64,000 nt of DNA from Hungatella effluvii (GTDB lineage Bacteria > Bacillota > Clostridia > Lachnospirales > Lachnospiraceae), in contig NZ_QJKD01000002.1 in assembly GCF_003201875.1 (NCBI RefSeq), forward strand, positions 552,591 to 616,590. Direction: 5' to 3'. Below are positions 18,948-26,702 of the stretch, in pieces; the stretch's first letter is position 1; each line of letters begins with the position of its first letter. Position numbers and translations under genes: made by a program. Under the pieces are notes generated by a model. That model did not search any database, had not been told where the DNA came from, and saw only the letters and a list, made by a program, of their open reading frames with translations.

Positions 18948-19085
18948 GTAATAGCACCCGCTATCTACGCCAGGAGCACGCCTGCGAAGCTAGCCGTAGG
19001 GTCCACTACGCCGTCGCTTCGCAGACGCACACCTGACATAGATATCGGGCACTATTACTCAGTTATTTATACAATGCTGTACTAG
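18921..19085. mobile_element. 165-bp palindromic element at the ilvD 3' end
   Basis: The 70-bp arms 18921-18990 and 19016-19085 are ungapped inverted copies (55 of 70 match) round a 25-base loop holding a smaller CGTAG/CTACG hairpin. The outer ends are CTAG; these are either the tips of the palindrome or a 4-bp target duplication of the kind made by IS5-type elements. Of 11 transition mismatches, ten are A-C on the + strand and so G-U on the - strand, leaving about 65 of 70 positions paired in a minus-strand RNA. It supplies the ilvD stop codon and separates ilvD from ilvB. A collapsed relative is at 11499-11530. Confidence 0.75.
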
Positions 19086-19107
19086 AGGTACCGGGGAAAT
19101 AAGGGCA

Positions 19108-19126
19108 CTCTCAAAGTCTTTGAGAG
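19108..19126 (+). promoter_or_regulatory. Small hairpin before the ilvB ribosome site
   Basis: CTCTCAAA and TTTGAGAG pair around GTC, 15 bases upstream of the AAGGGAG Shine-Dalgarno of ilvB. There is no T-tract. It may protect or modulate the ilvB leader; no T-box or leader peptide is visible. Confidence 0.4.
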
Positions 19127-19155
19127 CACTCTATAAGAGAAAGGGAGTAAGGCGT

Positions 19156-20835
19156 ATGAATAAATTGACAGGAGCAGAAATCGTAATTGAGTGCCTGAAA
19201 GAACAGGGTGTAGACACTGTATTTGGATATCCGGGAGGAACGATTCTCAATATTTACGATGCACTTTATAAACACCAGGATGAAATTACCCATATCCTGA
19301 CCTCTCACGAGCAGGGCGCGGCTCACGCAGCTGACGGCTATGCGAGAGCTACAGGCAAAGTGGGCGTCTGCATGGCGACATCAGGACCTGGCGCTACCAA
19401 TCTGGTAACGGGAATTGCGACCGCGTGTATGGATTCCATCCCGGTTGTGGCGATCACCTGCAACGTGGCTGTCAGCCTTCTCGGCCGTGACAGTTTCCAG
19501 GAAATCGATATTGCGGGCATTACCATGCCGATTACGAAATATAATTTTATTGTCAAGGATATAACGAAACTGGCGGACACCATAAGGCGTGCCTTCACGA
19601 TAGCGCAGACCGGAAGACCTGGCCCTGTGTTAATCGATATTACCAAGGACGTTACCGCCAATTCCTGTGATTACGAATACAAGGCTCCGGAGCCGATCGA
19701 GCGCCAGAATTCGACAATCACTGAGGAAGACATGGAAAAGGCGCTGTACTTAATCCGCAATGCAAAAAAGCCGTTTATCTTTGCCGGCGGCGGCGCGGTG
19801 ATTGCGGACGCGGCGGATGAGCTTAAGTCCTTCGCCCATAAGATCCAGGCCCCGGTGGCAGACAGCCTCATGGGAAAAGGTGCGTTTGACGGAACTGACG
19901 AGCTCTATACCGGTATGGTAGGTATGCACGGGACAAAGACCTCCAACTTCGGTATCACGGAATGCGACTTGCTGATCGTTGTGGGAGCGCGTTTCAGCGA
20001 CCGTGTGACGGGGAATGCGGCCAAATTTGCGCCGAATGCGAAGATTCTCCAGTTTGACGTGGACCCGGCTGAGATCGACAAGAATGTGAAGACATACGCC
20101 AGCGTGATCGGAGATGTCAAAACGATTCTCAAGAAGTTAAACGCACGGCTCGACCCGGTCAACCATGACGAGTGGCTGGCTCATATCGACCGTATGAAGG
20201 ATATGTATCCGCTCCGCTATGACAAGAACCTCTTAACCGGTCCTTATGTGGTGGAACAGATCTACGAACTGACCCAGGGCGATGCGGTCATCACGACCGA
20301 GGTAGGCCAGCATCAGATGTGGGCCGCCCAGTTCTACAAATATAAACATCCCAGAACCTTTGTCACTTCAGGAGGCCTTGGAACCATGGGCTACGGCCTG
20401 GGTGCCGCGCTGGGCGCGAAGATGGGATGCAAAGACAAGGTCGTTATCAATATCGCCGGCGACGGCTGCTTCCGTATGAACATGAACGAGATCGCAACCG
20501 CGACGCGCTATAATATCCCGGTTATCCAGGTGGTATTAAACAATCATGTGCTTGGAATGGTACGTCAGTGGCAGACCTTGTTCTATGGAAAGAGATATTC
20601 CCATACAGTATTAAATGATGCGGTTGATTTTGTTAAGGTAGCAGAAGGAATGGGGGCGAAGGCCTACCGGGTAACCAGCAAGGATGAGTTCATGCCGGTT
20701 CTTAAGGAAGCCATCGGGCTTAACATTCCTGTTGTTATAGATTGTCAGATCCATTGTGATGATAAGGTATTCCCGATGGTTTCTCCGGGAGCGCCGATTC
20801 AGGATGCGTTCGACGAAAATGATCTGAAGATTTAG
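19156..20835 (+). CDS. ilvB: Acetolactate synthase, large (catalytic) subunit
   Basis: 559 residues from ATG 19156, placed by AAGGGAG. The three thiamine-diphosphate enzyme domains are clear: the N-terminal domain with GYPGGTILNIYDAL and catalytic Glu in SHEQGAAHAADGYARA, a central FAD-type domain, and the C-terminal TPP-binding motif GDGCFRMNMNEIATA with NNHVLGMVRQWQ. It condenses two pyruvates, or pyruvate and 2-oxobutyrate, at the start of branched-chain amino acid synthesis. No ilvN regulatory subunit gene adjoins it. The gene lies between the palindromic element and serC, and serC starts 27 bp after its stop. Confidence 0.94.
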   Translation: MNKLTGAEIVIECLKEQGVDTVFGYPGGTILNIYDALYKHQDEITHILTSHEQGAAHAADGYARATGKVGVCMATSGPGATNLVTGIATACMDSIPVVAITCNVAVSLLGRDSFQEIDIAGITMPITKYNFIVKDITKLADTIRRAFTIAQTGRPGPVLIDITKDVTANSCDYEYKAPEPIERQNSTITEEDMEKALYLIRNAKKPFIFAGGGAVIADAADELKSFAHKIQAPVADSLMGKGAFDGTDELYTGMVGMHGTKTSNFGITECDLLIVVGARFSDRVTGNAAKFAPNAKILQFDVDPAEIDKNVKTYASVIGDVKTILKKLNARLDPVNHDEWLAHIDRMKDMYPLRYDKNLLTGPYVVEQIYELTQGDAVITTEVGQHQMWAAQFYKYKHPRTFVTSGGLGTMGYGLGAALGAKMGCKDKVVINIAGDGCFRMNMNEIATATRYNIPVIQVVLNNHVLGMVRQWQTLFYGKRYSHTVLNDAVDFVKVAEGMGAKAYRVTSKDEFMPVLKEAIGLNIPVVIDCQIHCDDKVFPMVSPGAPIQDAFDENDLKI

Positions 20836-20862
20836 AACCCTATCAAAGAGGAGGAAAGAGAT

Positions 20863-21948
20863 ATGAGCAGAGTGTACAATTTTTCCGCAGGACCGGCTGT
20901 ACTGCCGGAAGAAGTCTTAAAGGAAGCGGCCGACGAGATGATGGATTACAGGGGATGCGGCATGTCCGTTATGGAGATGAGCCACCGTTCCAAGATGTTC
21001 GAAACCATTATCAATGAGGCGGAAGCCGATTTAAGAGATTTAATGGGCATTCCGGACAACTACAGGGTGCTGTTCTTACAGGGCGGCGCTTCCCAGCAGT
21101 TTGCCATGGTTCCGATGAACTTAATGAAGAACCGTGTCGGCGATTACATCATCACGGGACAGTGGGCAAAGAAGGCGTATCAGGAGGCACAGCTTTATGG
21201 AAAGGCGAACGCCGTTGCATCAAGTGCCGACAAGACCTTCAGTTATATCCCGGATGTTTCCGATCTGCCGATATCAGAGGATGCGGATTACGTTTATATC
21301 TGTGAAAATAACACGATCTATGGTACAAAGTACAAAACGCTGCCGAATACAAAAGGAAAAACACTGGTAGCTGATATCTCCTCCTGTTTCTTATCAGAAC
21401 CTGTTGACGTGGAAAAATACGGTCTTCTCTTCGGCGGTGCTCAGAAGAACGTAGGCCCGGCTGGCGTGGTGATCGCCATTATCCGAGAGGATTTAATCAC
21501 GGAAGACGTCCTTCCCGGAACACCAACCATGCTGCGCTACAAGACCCATGCGGACGCAGCGTCCTTATACAATACTCCGCCCGCATACGGCATCTACATC
21601 TGCGGCAAGGTCTTCAAATGGTTAAAGAACCGCGGCGGCCTGGCAGCGATGAAGGAGTACAATGAGAAAAAGGCGAATCTTCTGTACGATTTCCTGGATA
21701 ACAGCAAGATGTTTAAGGGCACGGTAGAGAAGAAAGACCGCTCCTTAATGAACGTGCCGTTCGTAACCGGAGACGCCGATTTAGACGCTCTGTTTGTAAA
21801 GGAAGCAAAGGCGGCGGGCCTCGAGAACTTAAAGGGCCACAGATCCGTAGGCGGTATGCGTGCAAGCATCTACAATGCTATGCCGATGGAAGGCGTAGAA
21901 ACGCTGGTTGCTTTTATGAAGGATTTTGAAGCCAGAAATGGTAAATAG
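20863..21948 (+). CDS. serC: Phosphoserine aminotransferase
   Basis: 361 residues after a strong AGAGGAGG site. Signatures are VYNFSAGPAVLPEEVLKEA at the start, SVMEMSHRSKMF, FLQGGASQQFAM, and the PLP Lys in FGGAQKNVGPAGV. It transaminates 3-phosphohydroxypyruvate with glutamate to phosphoserine, the second step of serine synthesis, and often also serves pyridoxine synthesis. The next gene, serA, starts 19 bp after its stop. Confidence 0.96.
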   Translation: MSRVYNFSAGPAVLPEEVLKEAADEMMDYRGCGMSVMEMSHRSKMFETIINEAEADLRDLMGIPDNYRVLFLQGGASQQFAMVPMNLMKNRVGDYIITGQWAKKAYQEAQLYGKANAVASSADKTFSYIPDVSDLPISEDADYVYICENNTIYGTKYKTLPNTKGKTLVADISSCFLSEPVDVEKYGLLFGGAQKNVGPAGVVIAIIREDLITEDVLPGTPTMLRYKTHADAASLYNTPPAYGIYICGKVFKWLKNRGGLAAMKEYNEKKANLLYDFLDNSKMFKGTVEKKDRSLMNVPFVTGDADLDALFVKEAKAAGLENLKGHRSVGGMRASIYNAMPMEGVETLVAFMKDFEARNGK

Positions 21949-21967
21949 GAAAGGGAGAGACGCGAAT

Positions 21968-23131
21968 ATGAAGAAGATATATTGCCTGAATGCCATTTCC
22001 AGCAAAGGAACGGCTTTGTTAAATGAAGAGTATGAATTAACCGAGAATATGAAAGAGGCCTCCGGCGTGCTGGTAAGAAGCGCTTCCATGCATGAGATGG
22101 AGCTTCCTGATGATCTGCTTGCCGTAGCCCGCGCAGGCGCCGGAGTCAATAATATTCCGCTGGACGCGTGTGCGGACAAAGGAATCGTGGTATTTAATAC
22201 TCCGGGAGCCAATGCCAACGGCGTAAAGGAACTGGTAATTGCCGGACTGATGCTGGCCTCCCGTGACGTGGTAGGCGGTATCAACTGGGTAAAGGATAAT
22301 AAAGAAGACGAAAATATCGCCAAATCCGTGGAAAAGGCCAAGAAGGCATTTGCCGGATGCGAGATTAAGGGAAAGAAACTGGGTGTCATCGGACTGGGAG
22401 CGATCGGAGCGGAGGTGGCCAACGCGGCTGCATCCCTCGGTATGGAGGTCTACGGATACGACCCGTTTATCTCGGTCAATGCGGCGTGGATGCTTTCCAG
22501 AAATGTAAGACATATCACCTCCGTGGAGACTATTTACCGCGAATGTGATTATATCACCATCCATGTGCCGCTGTTAGACGGCACCAGAGGAATGATTAAG
22601 AGTGAATCCATAGCCCAGATGAAGAACGGCGTGGTGATCTTAAACTTTGCCCGCGACGTGCTGGTGAATGAGGATGACATGGCGGAGGCGTTAAAGGCCA
22701 AGAAGGTTAAATGCTACGTGACGGATTTCCCGAACACGAAGTCTGTCAATATGGAAGGCGCCATCGTGATTCCGCATCTTGGAGCGTCCACAGAGGAATC
22801 CGAGGATAACTGTGCGAGAATGGCAGTCGAGGAGATCGTGGATTACATAGACAACGGCAATATCCGCAACTCCGTTAATTTCCCGGCGTGTGACATGGGC
22901 GTGTGCCAGATGGCAAGCCGTGTTGCGGTTATGCATTTGAATATCCCGAACATGATCGGCCAGGTAACCGGAACTCTCGCGGCCGGAAATGTCAATATTT
23001 CCGATATGACCAACAAGAGCCGTGATAAATACGCGTACACCTTACTGGATCTGGAGTCCACACCGGATGCAATGATGATTCAGAAGCTTAATGCAATTAA
23101 GGGCGTTTTGCGGGTGCGTGTAATTAAGTAA
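21968..23131 (+). CDS. serA: D-3-phosphoglycerate dehydrogenase (short, ACT-type)
   Basis: 387 residues from ATG 21968 (GGGAGAG upstream; the frame starting at 21926 overlaps serC). The NAD site is GKKLGVIGLGAIGAEVANAA; the substrate and catalytic region includes NTPGANANGVKEL and an Arg in NFARDVLVNEDDM; the catalytic His is in IPHLGASTEESEDN. About 70 C-terminal residues form an ACT-like domain (NMIGQVTGTLAAGNVNISDM), expected to bind serine for feedback inhibition. It oxidises 3-phosphoglycerate to 3-phosphohydroxypyruvate, the first serine step. Order serC-serA is common in clostridia. Two hairpins separate it from the DUF1015 gene. Confidence 0.95.
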   Translation: MKKIYCLNAISSKGTALLNEEYELTENMKEASGVLVRSASMHEMELPDDLLAVARAGAGVNNIPLDACADKGIVVFNTPGANANGVKELVIAGLMLASRDVVGGINWVKDNKEDENIAKSVEKAKKAFAGCEIKGKKLGVIGLGAIGAEVANAAASLGMEVYGYDPFISVNAAWMLSRNVRHITSVETIYRECDYITIHVPLLDGTRGMIKSESIAQMKNGVVILNFARDVLVNEDDMAEALKAKKVKCYVTDFPNTKSVNMEGAIVIPHLGASTEESEDNCARMAVEEIVDYIDNGNIRNSVNFPACDMGVCQMASRVAVMHLNIPNMIGQVTGTLAAGNVNISDMTNKSRDKYAYTLLDLESTPDAMMIQKLNAIKGVLRVRVIK

Positions 23132-23157
23132 TGAAGCAATTAAATGCAGCAGTTCAG

Positions 23158-23185
23158 ACGGGGCATGGAATGATCCATGGCCCGT
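23158..23185 (+). terminator. Hairpin after serA, possible weak terminator
   Basis: ACGGGGCATGGA pairs with TCCATGGCCCGT (one mismatch, 4-base loop), followed by TTTGG only. It is 26 bp after the serA stop. Confidence 0.45.
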
Positions 23186-23195
23186 TTGGACGCTG

Positions 23196-23253
23196 GAGTA
23201 CTCCCGAAAACTCTCTTATACCTGTCTGTGTGGCTGAGTTTCCGGGAGCACTC
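23196..23253. promoter_or_regulatory. Long hairpin in the DUF1015 leader
   Basis: A stem of about 18 bp joins 23196-23213 and 23236-23253 with a 22-base loop. Both internal mismatches are A-C on the + strand and G-U on the - strand. It ends about 10 bp before the GGAG of the DUF1015 gene. Confidence 0.45.
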
Positions 23254-23273
23254 ATAGAGGAAAAGGAGAAAAA

Positions 23274-24521
23274 ATGGCTGTAGTAAAACCATTTCCGTGT
23301 GTGAGACCGGATAAAAGGTATGCTGCCCGTGTGGCCGCACTCCCTTATGACGTGTATAACCGGAAGGAGGCGAAGGAAGTAACCGCCGCCAATCCGAAAT
23401 CATTTTTAAATATTGACAGGCCGGAATCCCAGTTCCCGGACGACATGGACATGTATGACGACCGCGTCTACGATAAGGCAAAGGAGATGCTTGAGAACTG
23501 GATCGCAGACGGGACTTTCGTGCAGGATCCTCTGGCGGCCTATTATATCTACGAGCTTACCATGGATGGAAGAAAGCAGACGGGAATCGTGGCGTGTTCC
23601 TCCATCGATGATTACGTGAATGGAGTGGTAAAAAAACACGAGAATACCCGTGAAGAGAAGGAGCTGGACCGGATCCGGCACGTGGATACCACCGACGCGC
23701 AGACCGGCCCGATCTTCCTGGCGTACCGTTCCAACCCGATGATCAATAAAGTGGTGAATTTAAAGACGGGCACGGAGCCTCTGTATGACTTTACCGCAGA
23801 GGACGGGATCCGTCACCGTGTGTGGGAGATCGACAATGCGGATTCCATCCAGACGGTGGAAGCGGCGTTTGCGGAAATTCCGGCCACGTATATCGCGGAC
23901 GGCCATCACCGCGCGGCTTCCGCGGTTAAGGTTGGTTTGAAGCGGCGAGAAGAGAATCCGGACTATACGGGAAAGGAGCCGTTTAACTATTTCCTGTCAG
24001 TCTTATTCCCTGATGACCAGCTGATGATCATGCCCTACAACCGCGTGGTGAAGGATTTAAACGGCATGACGGAGGAAGAATTCTTAACCCGTGTGGAAGA
24101 AGTCGGCTTTTTAGTGGACTCAATGGGGACAGAAGGCTTTGCGCCTGTGGAAAAAGGAACCTTTGGAATGCATTTATGTGGAAAATGGTACCGTCTCACA
24201 GCGGCGGAGCGCTTACTTGACAGCGACCCGGTGAAGGGGCTGGACGTTTCTGTTCTCCAGGATCACCTGCTGGGCCCGGTTCTTGGAATCGGTGATCCGA
24301 GAGTCGATCAGAGAATTGATTTTATCGGCGGAATCCGGGGGCTTTCGGAGCTGGAAAAACGGTGCAGAGAGGATATGACGGTGGCGTTTTCCATGTATCC
24401 GACCTCGATCGAAGAGCTGTTCCATGTGGCCGATGCAGGCCTGTTGATGCCGCCAAAGTCCACGTGGTTTGAGCCGAAGCTGCGGAGCGGGTTGTTTATA
24501 CATTTGCTGAGCGGCAGATAA
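23274..24521 (+). CDS. DUF1015 protein, possible serine-metabolism enzyme
   Basis: 415 residues. The DUF1015 family is recognised from VKPFPCVRPDKRYAARVAALPYDV at the start, KKHENTREEKELDR, and IADGHHRAASA in the middle; the conserved His and Glu residues suggest a catalytic site. Start ATG 23274 follows AAAGGAG. In many Firmicutes and some archaea this family travels with serA and serC, as here. No phosphoserine phosphatase gene is present in the cluster. Members are discussed as relatives of SerK-type free serine kinases, which makes or uses phosphoserine plausible, but that is inference. The function remains unproven. Confidence 0.85.
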   Translation: MAVVKPFPCVRPDKRYAARVAALPYDVYNRKEAKEVTAANPKSFLNIDRPESQFPDDMDMYDDRVYDKAKEMLENWIADGTFVQDPLAAYYIYELTMDGRKQTGIVACSSIDDYVNGVVKKHENTREEKELDRIRHVDTTDAQTGPIFLAYRSNPMINKVVNLKTGTEPLYDFTAEDGIRHRVWEIDNADSIQTVEAAFAEIPATYIADGHHRAASAVKVGLKRREENPDYTGKEPFNYFLSVLFPDDQLMIMPYNRVVKDLNGMTEEEFLTRVEEVGFLVDSMGTEGFAPVEKGTFGMHLCGKWYRLTAAERLLDSDPVKGLDVSVLQDHLLGPVLGIGDPRVDQRIDFIGGIRGLSELEKRCREDMTVAFSMYPTSIEELFHVADAGLLMPPKSTWFEPKLRSGLFIHLLSGR

Positions 24522-24535
24522 GGGGGGCAGAAATT

Positions 24536-25723
24536 ATGAATAATTTTGAATACTGTGTCCCCACAAAAGTGATTTTCGGCAGGGACACGCAGAAGCGTGC
24601 AGGAGAAATCATCAGAGAGTACGGTTTCCGAAAGGTTATGATCCACTATGGCGGCGGCAGCGTAAAGAGAAGCGGTCTTTTGGACCAGGTGACGTCATCT
24701 TTGGAAGAAGCAGGAATTGAATACATACTCTTTGGCGGAGTGCAGGCGAATCCGACGCTGTCTAAGGCACTGGAAGGCATGGAGATCTGCCGCCGGGAGA
24801 ACGTGGACTTTATTCTGGCTGTCGGAGGCGGCAGTGTGATCGACTCCGCGAAGTGTATTGCGGATGGGACACCGAATCCGGAGATTGACCCATGGAAATA
24901 CTTCATGAAGGAAGCAGTTCCTCCGAAGGCACTTCCGCATGGCAATATTCTGACGCTGTCCGCCTCGGGAAGCGAGACGAGCCAGTCCTGCGTGATCACC
25001 AATGAAGAGAATGGCCTGAAACGAGGCTTTAACTGTCCGACCCATCGGCCGCTTTTTGCTGTCTGCAATCCGGAGCTGACCTTTACGGTGAGCAGATTCC
25101 AGACCGGATGCGGGACTGTGGATATTCTGATGCATACGCTGGAACGGTATTTAGGCGGCACTACAAAGGACACGGCGCTGACAGACCGTATCGCAGAGGG
25201 GCTTATGAAGGCCGTCATAGAGGCAGGTACCGCGGCGGACTTAAATCCTGAAGATTATGAGGCGAGAGCGACCCTGATGTGGGCGGGAAGTCTTTCCCAT
25301 AATGATTTAACCGGATTGGGACGGGAGGTCATGATGACGGTTCATCAGCTGGAGCATGAGCTGTCGGGGAAATATCCGGAGGTGGCTCACGGCGCCGGTC
25401 TTTCCGCGCTCTTCTGTTCCTGGGCCAGATACGTCTGCGGTGACGATCCCATGCGGTTCGCCCAGCTGGCTGTCCGTGTCTGGGATGTGGAGATGAATTT
25501 CGAGAACCCTCTAAAGACTGCGCTGGATGGCATTCAGCGGATGGAGGACTATTTTAAGAGCCTGAATATGCCGGTTCGGCTGACGGAACTGGAAGCTGAC
25601 GTGAAGGATGAGGACTTTGACGAGATGGCTGAAAAGTGCACGAACTTTGGCAGACGGGTGCTTCCGGGAATCAGAGAGCTGGGGAAGCATGAGATGATGG
25701 ATATCTATCGAATGGCACTTTAG
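24536..25723 (+). CDS. Iron-containing alcohol dehydrogenase (BdhA/YqhD-like)
   Basis: 395 residues, normal length for the NADPH-type butanol dehydrogenase branch. The dinucleotide motif is AVGGGSVIDSAKCIA (about residues 97-111); the metal ligands are the Asp and His in GTVDILMHTLERY and the His residues in MTVHQLEHELSGKYPEVAHGAGLS. It probably reduces aldehydes to alcohols in the cytoplasm. It starts 14 bp after the DUF1015 stop with GGGG as Shine-Dalgarno and so belongs to the same transcript. A link to serine metabolism is not obvious. A bidirectional terminator follows. Confidence 0.92.
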   Translation: MNNFEYCVPTKVIFGRDTQKRAGEIIREYGFRKVMIHYGGGSVKRSGLLDQVTSSLEEAGIEYILFGGVQANPTLSKALEGMEICRRENVDFILAVGGGSVIDSAKCIADGTPNPEIDPWKYFMKEAVPPKALPHGNILTLSASGSETSQSCVITNEENGLKRGFNCPTHRPLFAVCNPELTFTVSRFQTGCGTVDILMHTLERYLGGTTKDTALTDRIAEGLMKAVIEAGTAADLNPEDYEARATLMWAGSLSHNDLTGLGREVMMTVHQLEHELSGKYPEVAHGAGLSALFCSWARYVCGDDPMRFAQLAVRVWDVEMNFENPLKTALDGIQRMEDYFKSLNMPVRLTELEADVKDEDFDEMAEKCTNFGRRVLPGIRELGKHEMMDIYRMAL

Positions 25724-25730
25724 GGGTGAA

Positions 25731-25779
25731 ATAAGGCAGACGGAAAACGCAGCAAATCAGCGCTTTCCGCCTGCCTTAT
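25731..25779. terminator. Bidirectional terminator, ADH and XRE genes
   Basis: A 20-bp stem (18 of 20 paired) joins 25731-25750 and 25760-25779. Both mismatches become G-U pairs on the - strand. It overlaps the last codons of the XRE gene. Confidence 0.75.
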
Positions 25780-26653
25780 ATACATCCCGGAATGCCTCCA
25801 CCATGCGGTCATATGCAGCCCTTTCAAAACACCAGCCAGGTTCAGCCATCCATTGGATATGAGCCTCGTTTTGCATGTAGGGCTTCGTATAGTTGCGTCT
25901 TCTGCGAATCAGTTCCTCATCCCAGTGTGAGGAAATCCACTGCCGGTATTCTGCGCTGTCACACGGCTCACAGGCGATATTATCGCCGTACTGTTCCCAG
26001 TCCTCATCCGTATAGGCCTCCAGGTAAAGGATTCCGGAACGTTTTTCCAGATTGTAGTCTTCGTTCTCATGAGTCAGACGGCCCAGCTTTTCCCAGAAGA
26101 CGAGATTTTCTGTTTTTCGTATTCTGGCCAGGATGACGATGCAGCTTAGATCACAGTCGTCTTCACAGACCAGAATCGGTACATTGAGGGGTTCCGGCGA
26201 ATCAATCATTTCCCAGATGAAACGGTTGTCCGCCTTCCAGATCAGTTCGCCGGTCCAGGCCGGCAGAAGGCCGGTGAGGGAACCGAAGGGCTCTAAATCC
26301 GGACAGCCGCCTGCGCGAACCCACTCGTCAAGATATGTGACGATCGCCTTACCGTCGATAATCCAGTAGTACTCTTTATAATCATAGGCGGTCCGAATAA
26401 GGTCCAGCCGGATCGTATTAAGATGGGAACTGCGCACGGCAGTGAGCCTCTTTCCATACATCAGTTCCATCAGGGACAGGCCCAGCGGCCCGGTCAGCCT
26501 CTTTAAGACGGAAGCACGGAAAAGAGCCGTACCATGTTCGTACGACTCCAGTAATTCCACAGAGATACCGGCCTTTTCGGCCAGCTCCTGTTCCGTTAAA
26601 TGATTTTCAATTCGCTGTTCTCTGATCAATGCTCCGGTTTTGACTGGATTCAT
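25757..26653 (-). CDS. XRE-family DNA-binding protein with unknown C-terminal domain
   Basis: 298 residues. Residues about 6-65 form a Cro/C1 helix-turn-helix: IREQRIENHLTEQELAEKAGISVELLESYEHG. The remaining 230 residues are acidic and rich in Trp and Tyr, with no family I recognise; WIDGKAIVTYLDEWVR and SHWDEELIRRRR are notable pieces. It may be a ligand-sensing regulator. It is the last gene of a minus-strand trio behind the M23 peptidase, 49 bp away. The stop lies within the shared terminator. Confidence 0.75.
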   Translation of the reverse strand: MNPVKTGALIREQRIENHLTEQELAEKAGISVELLESYEHGTALFRASVLKRLTGPLGLSLMELMYGKRLTAVRSSHLNTIRLDLIRTAYDYKEYYWIIDGKAIVTYLDEWVRAGGCPDLEPFGSLTGLLPAWTGELIWKADNRFIWEMIDSPEPLNVPILVCEDDCDLSCIVILARIRKTENLVFWEKLGRLTHENEDYNLEKRSGILYLEAYTDEDWEQYGDNIACEPCDSAEYRQWISSHWDEELIRRRRNYTKPYMQNEAHIQWMAEPGWCFERAAYDRMVEAFRDVYKAGGKR

Positions 26654-26702
26654 GACTGGATCCCCTTTTTCTGTATGTGTGAATGCAGCCCCTTTCTTTA
26701 TG

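Noticed and set aside
18948..19155. T-box or branched-chain leader-peptide attenuator before ilvB
   Set aside because: No T-box consensus, specifier loop or Leu/Val/Ile-rich leader frame is present; the structure is a symmetric palindrome instead.
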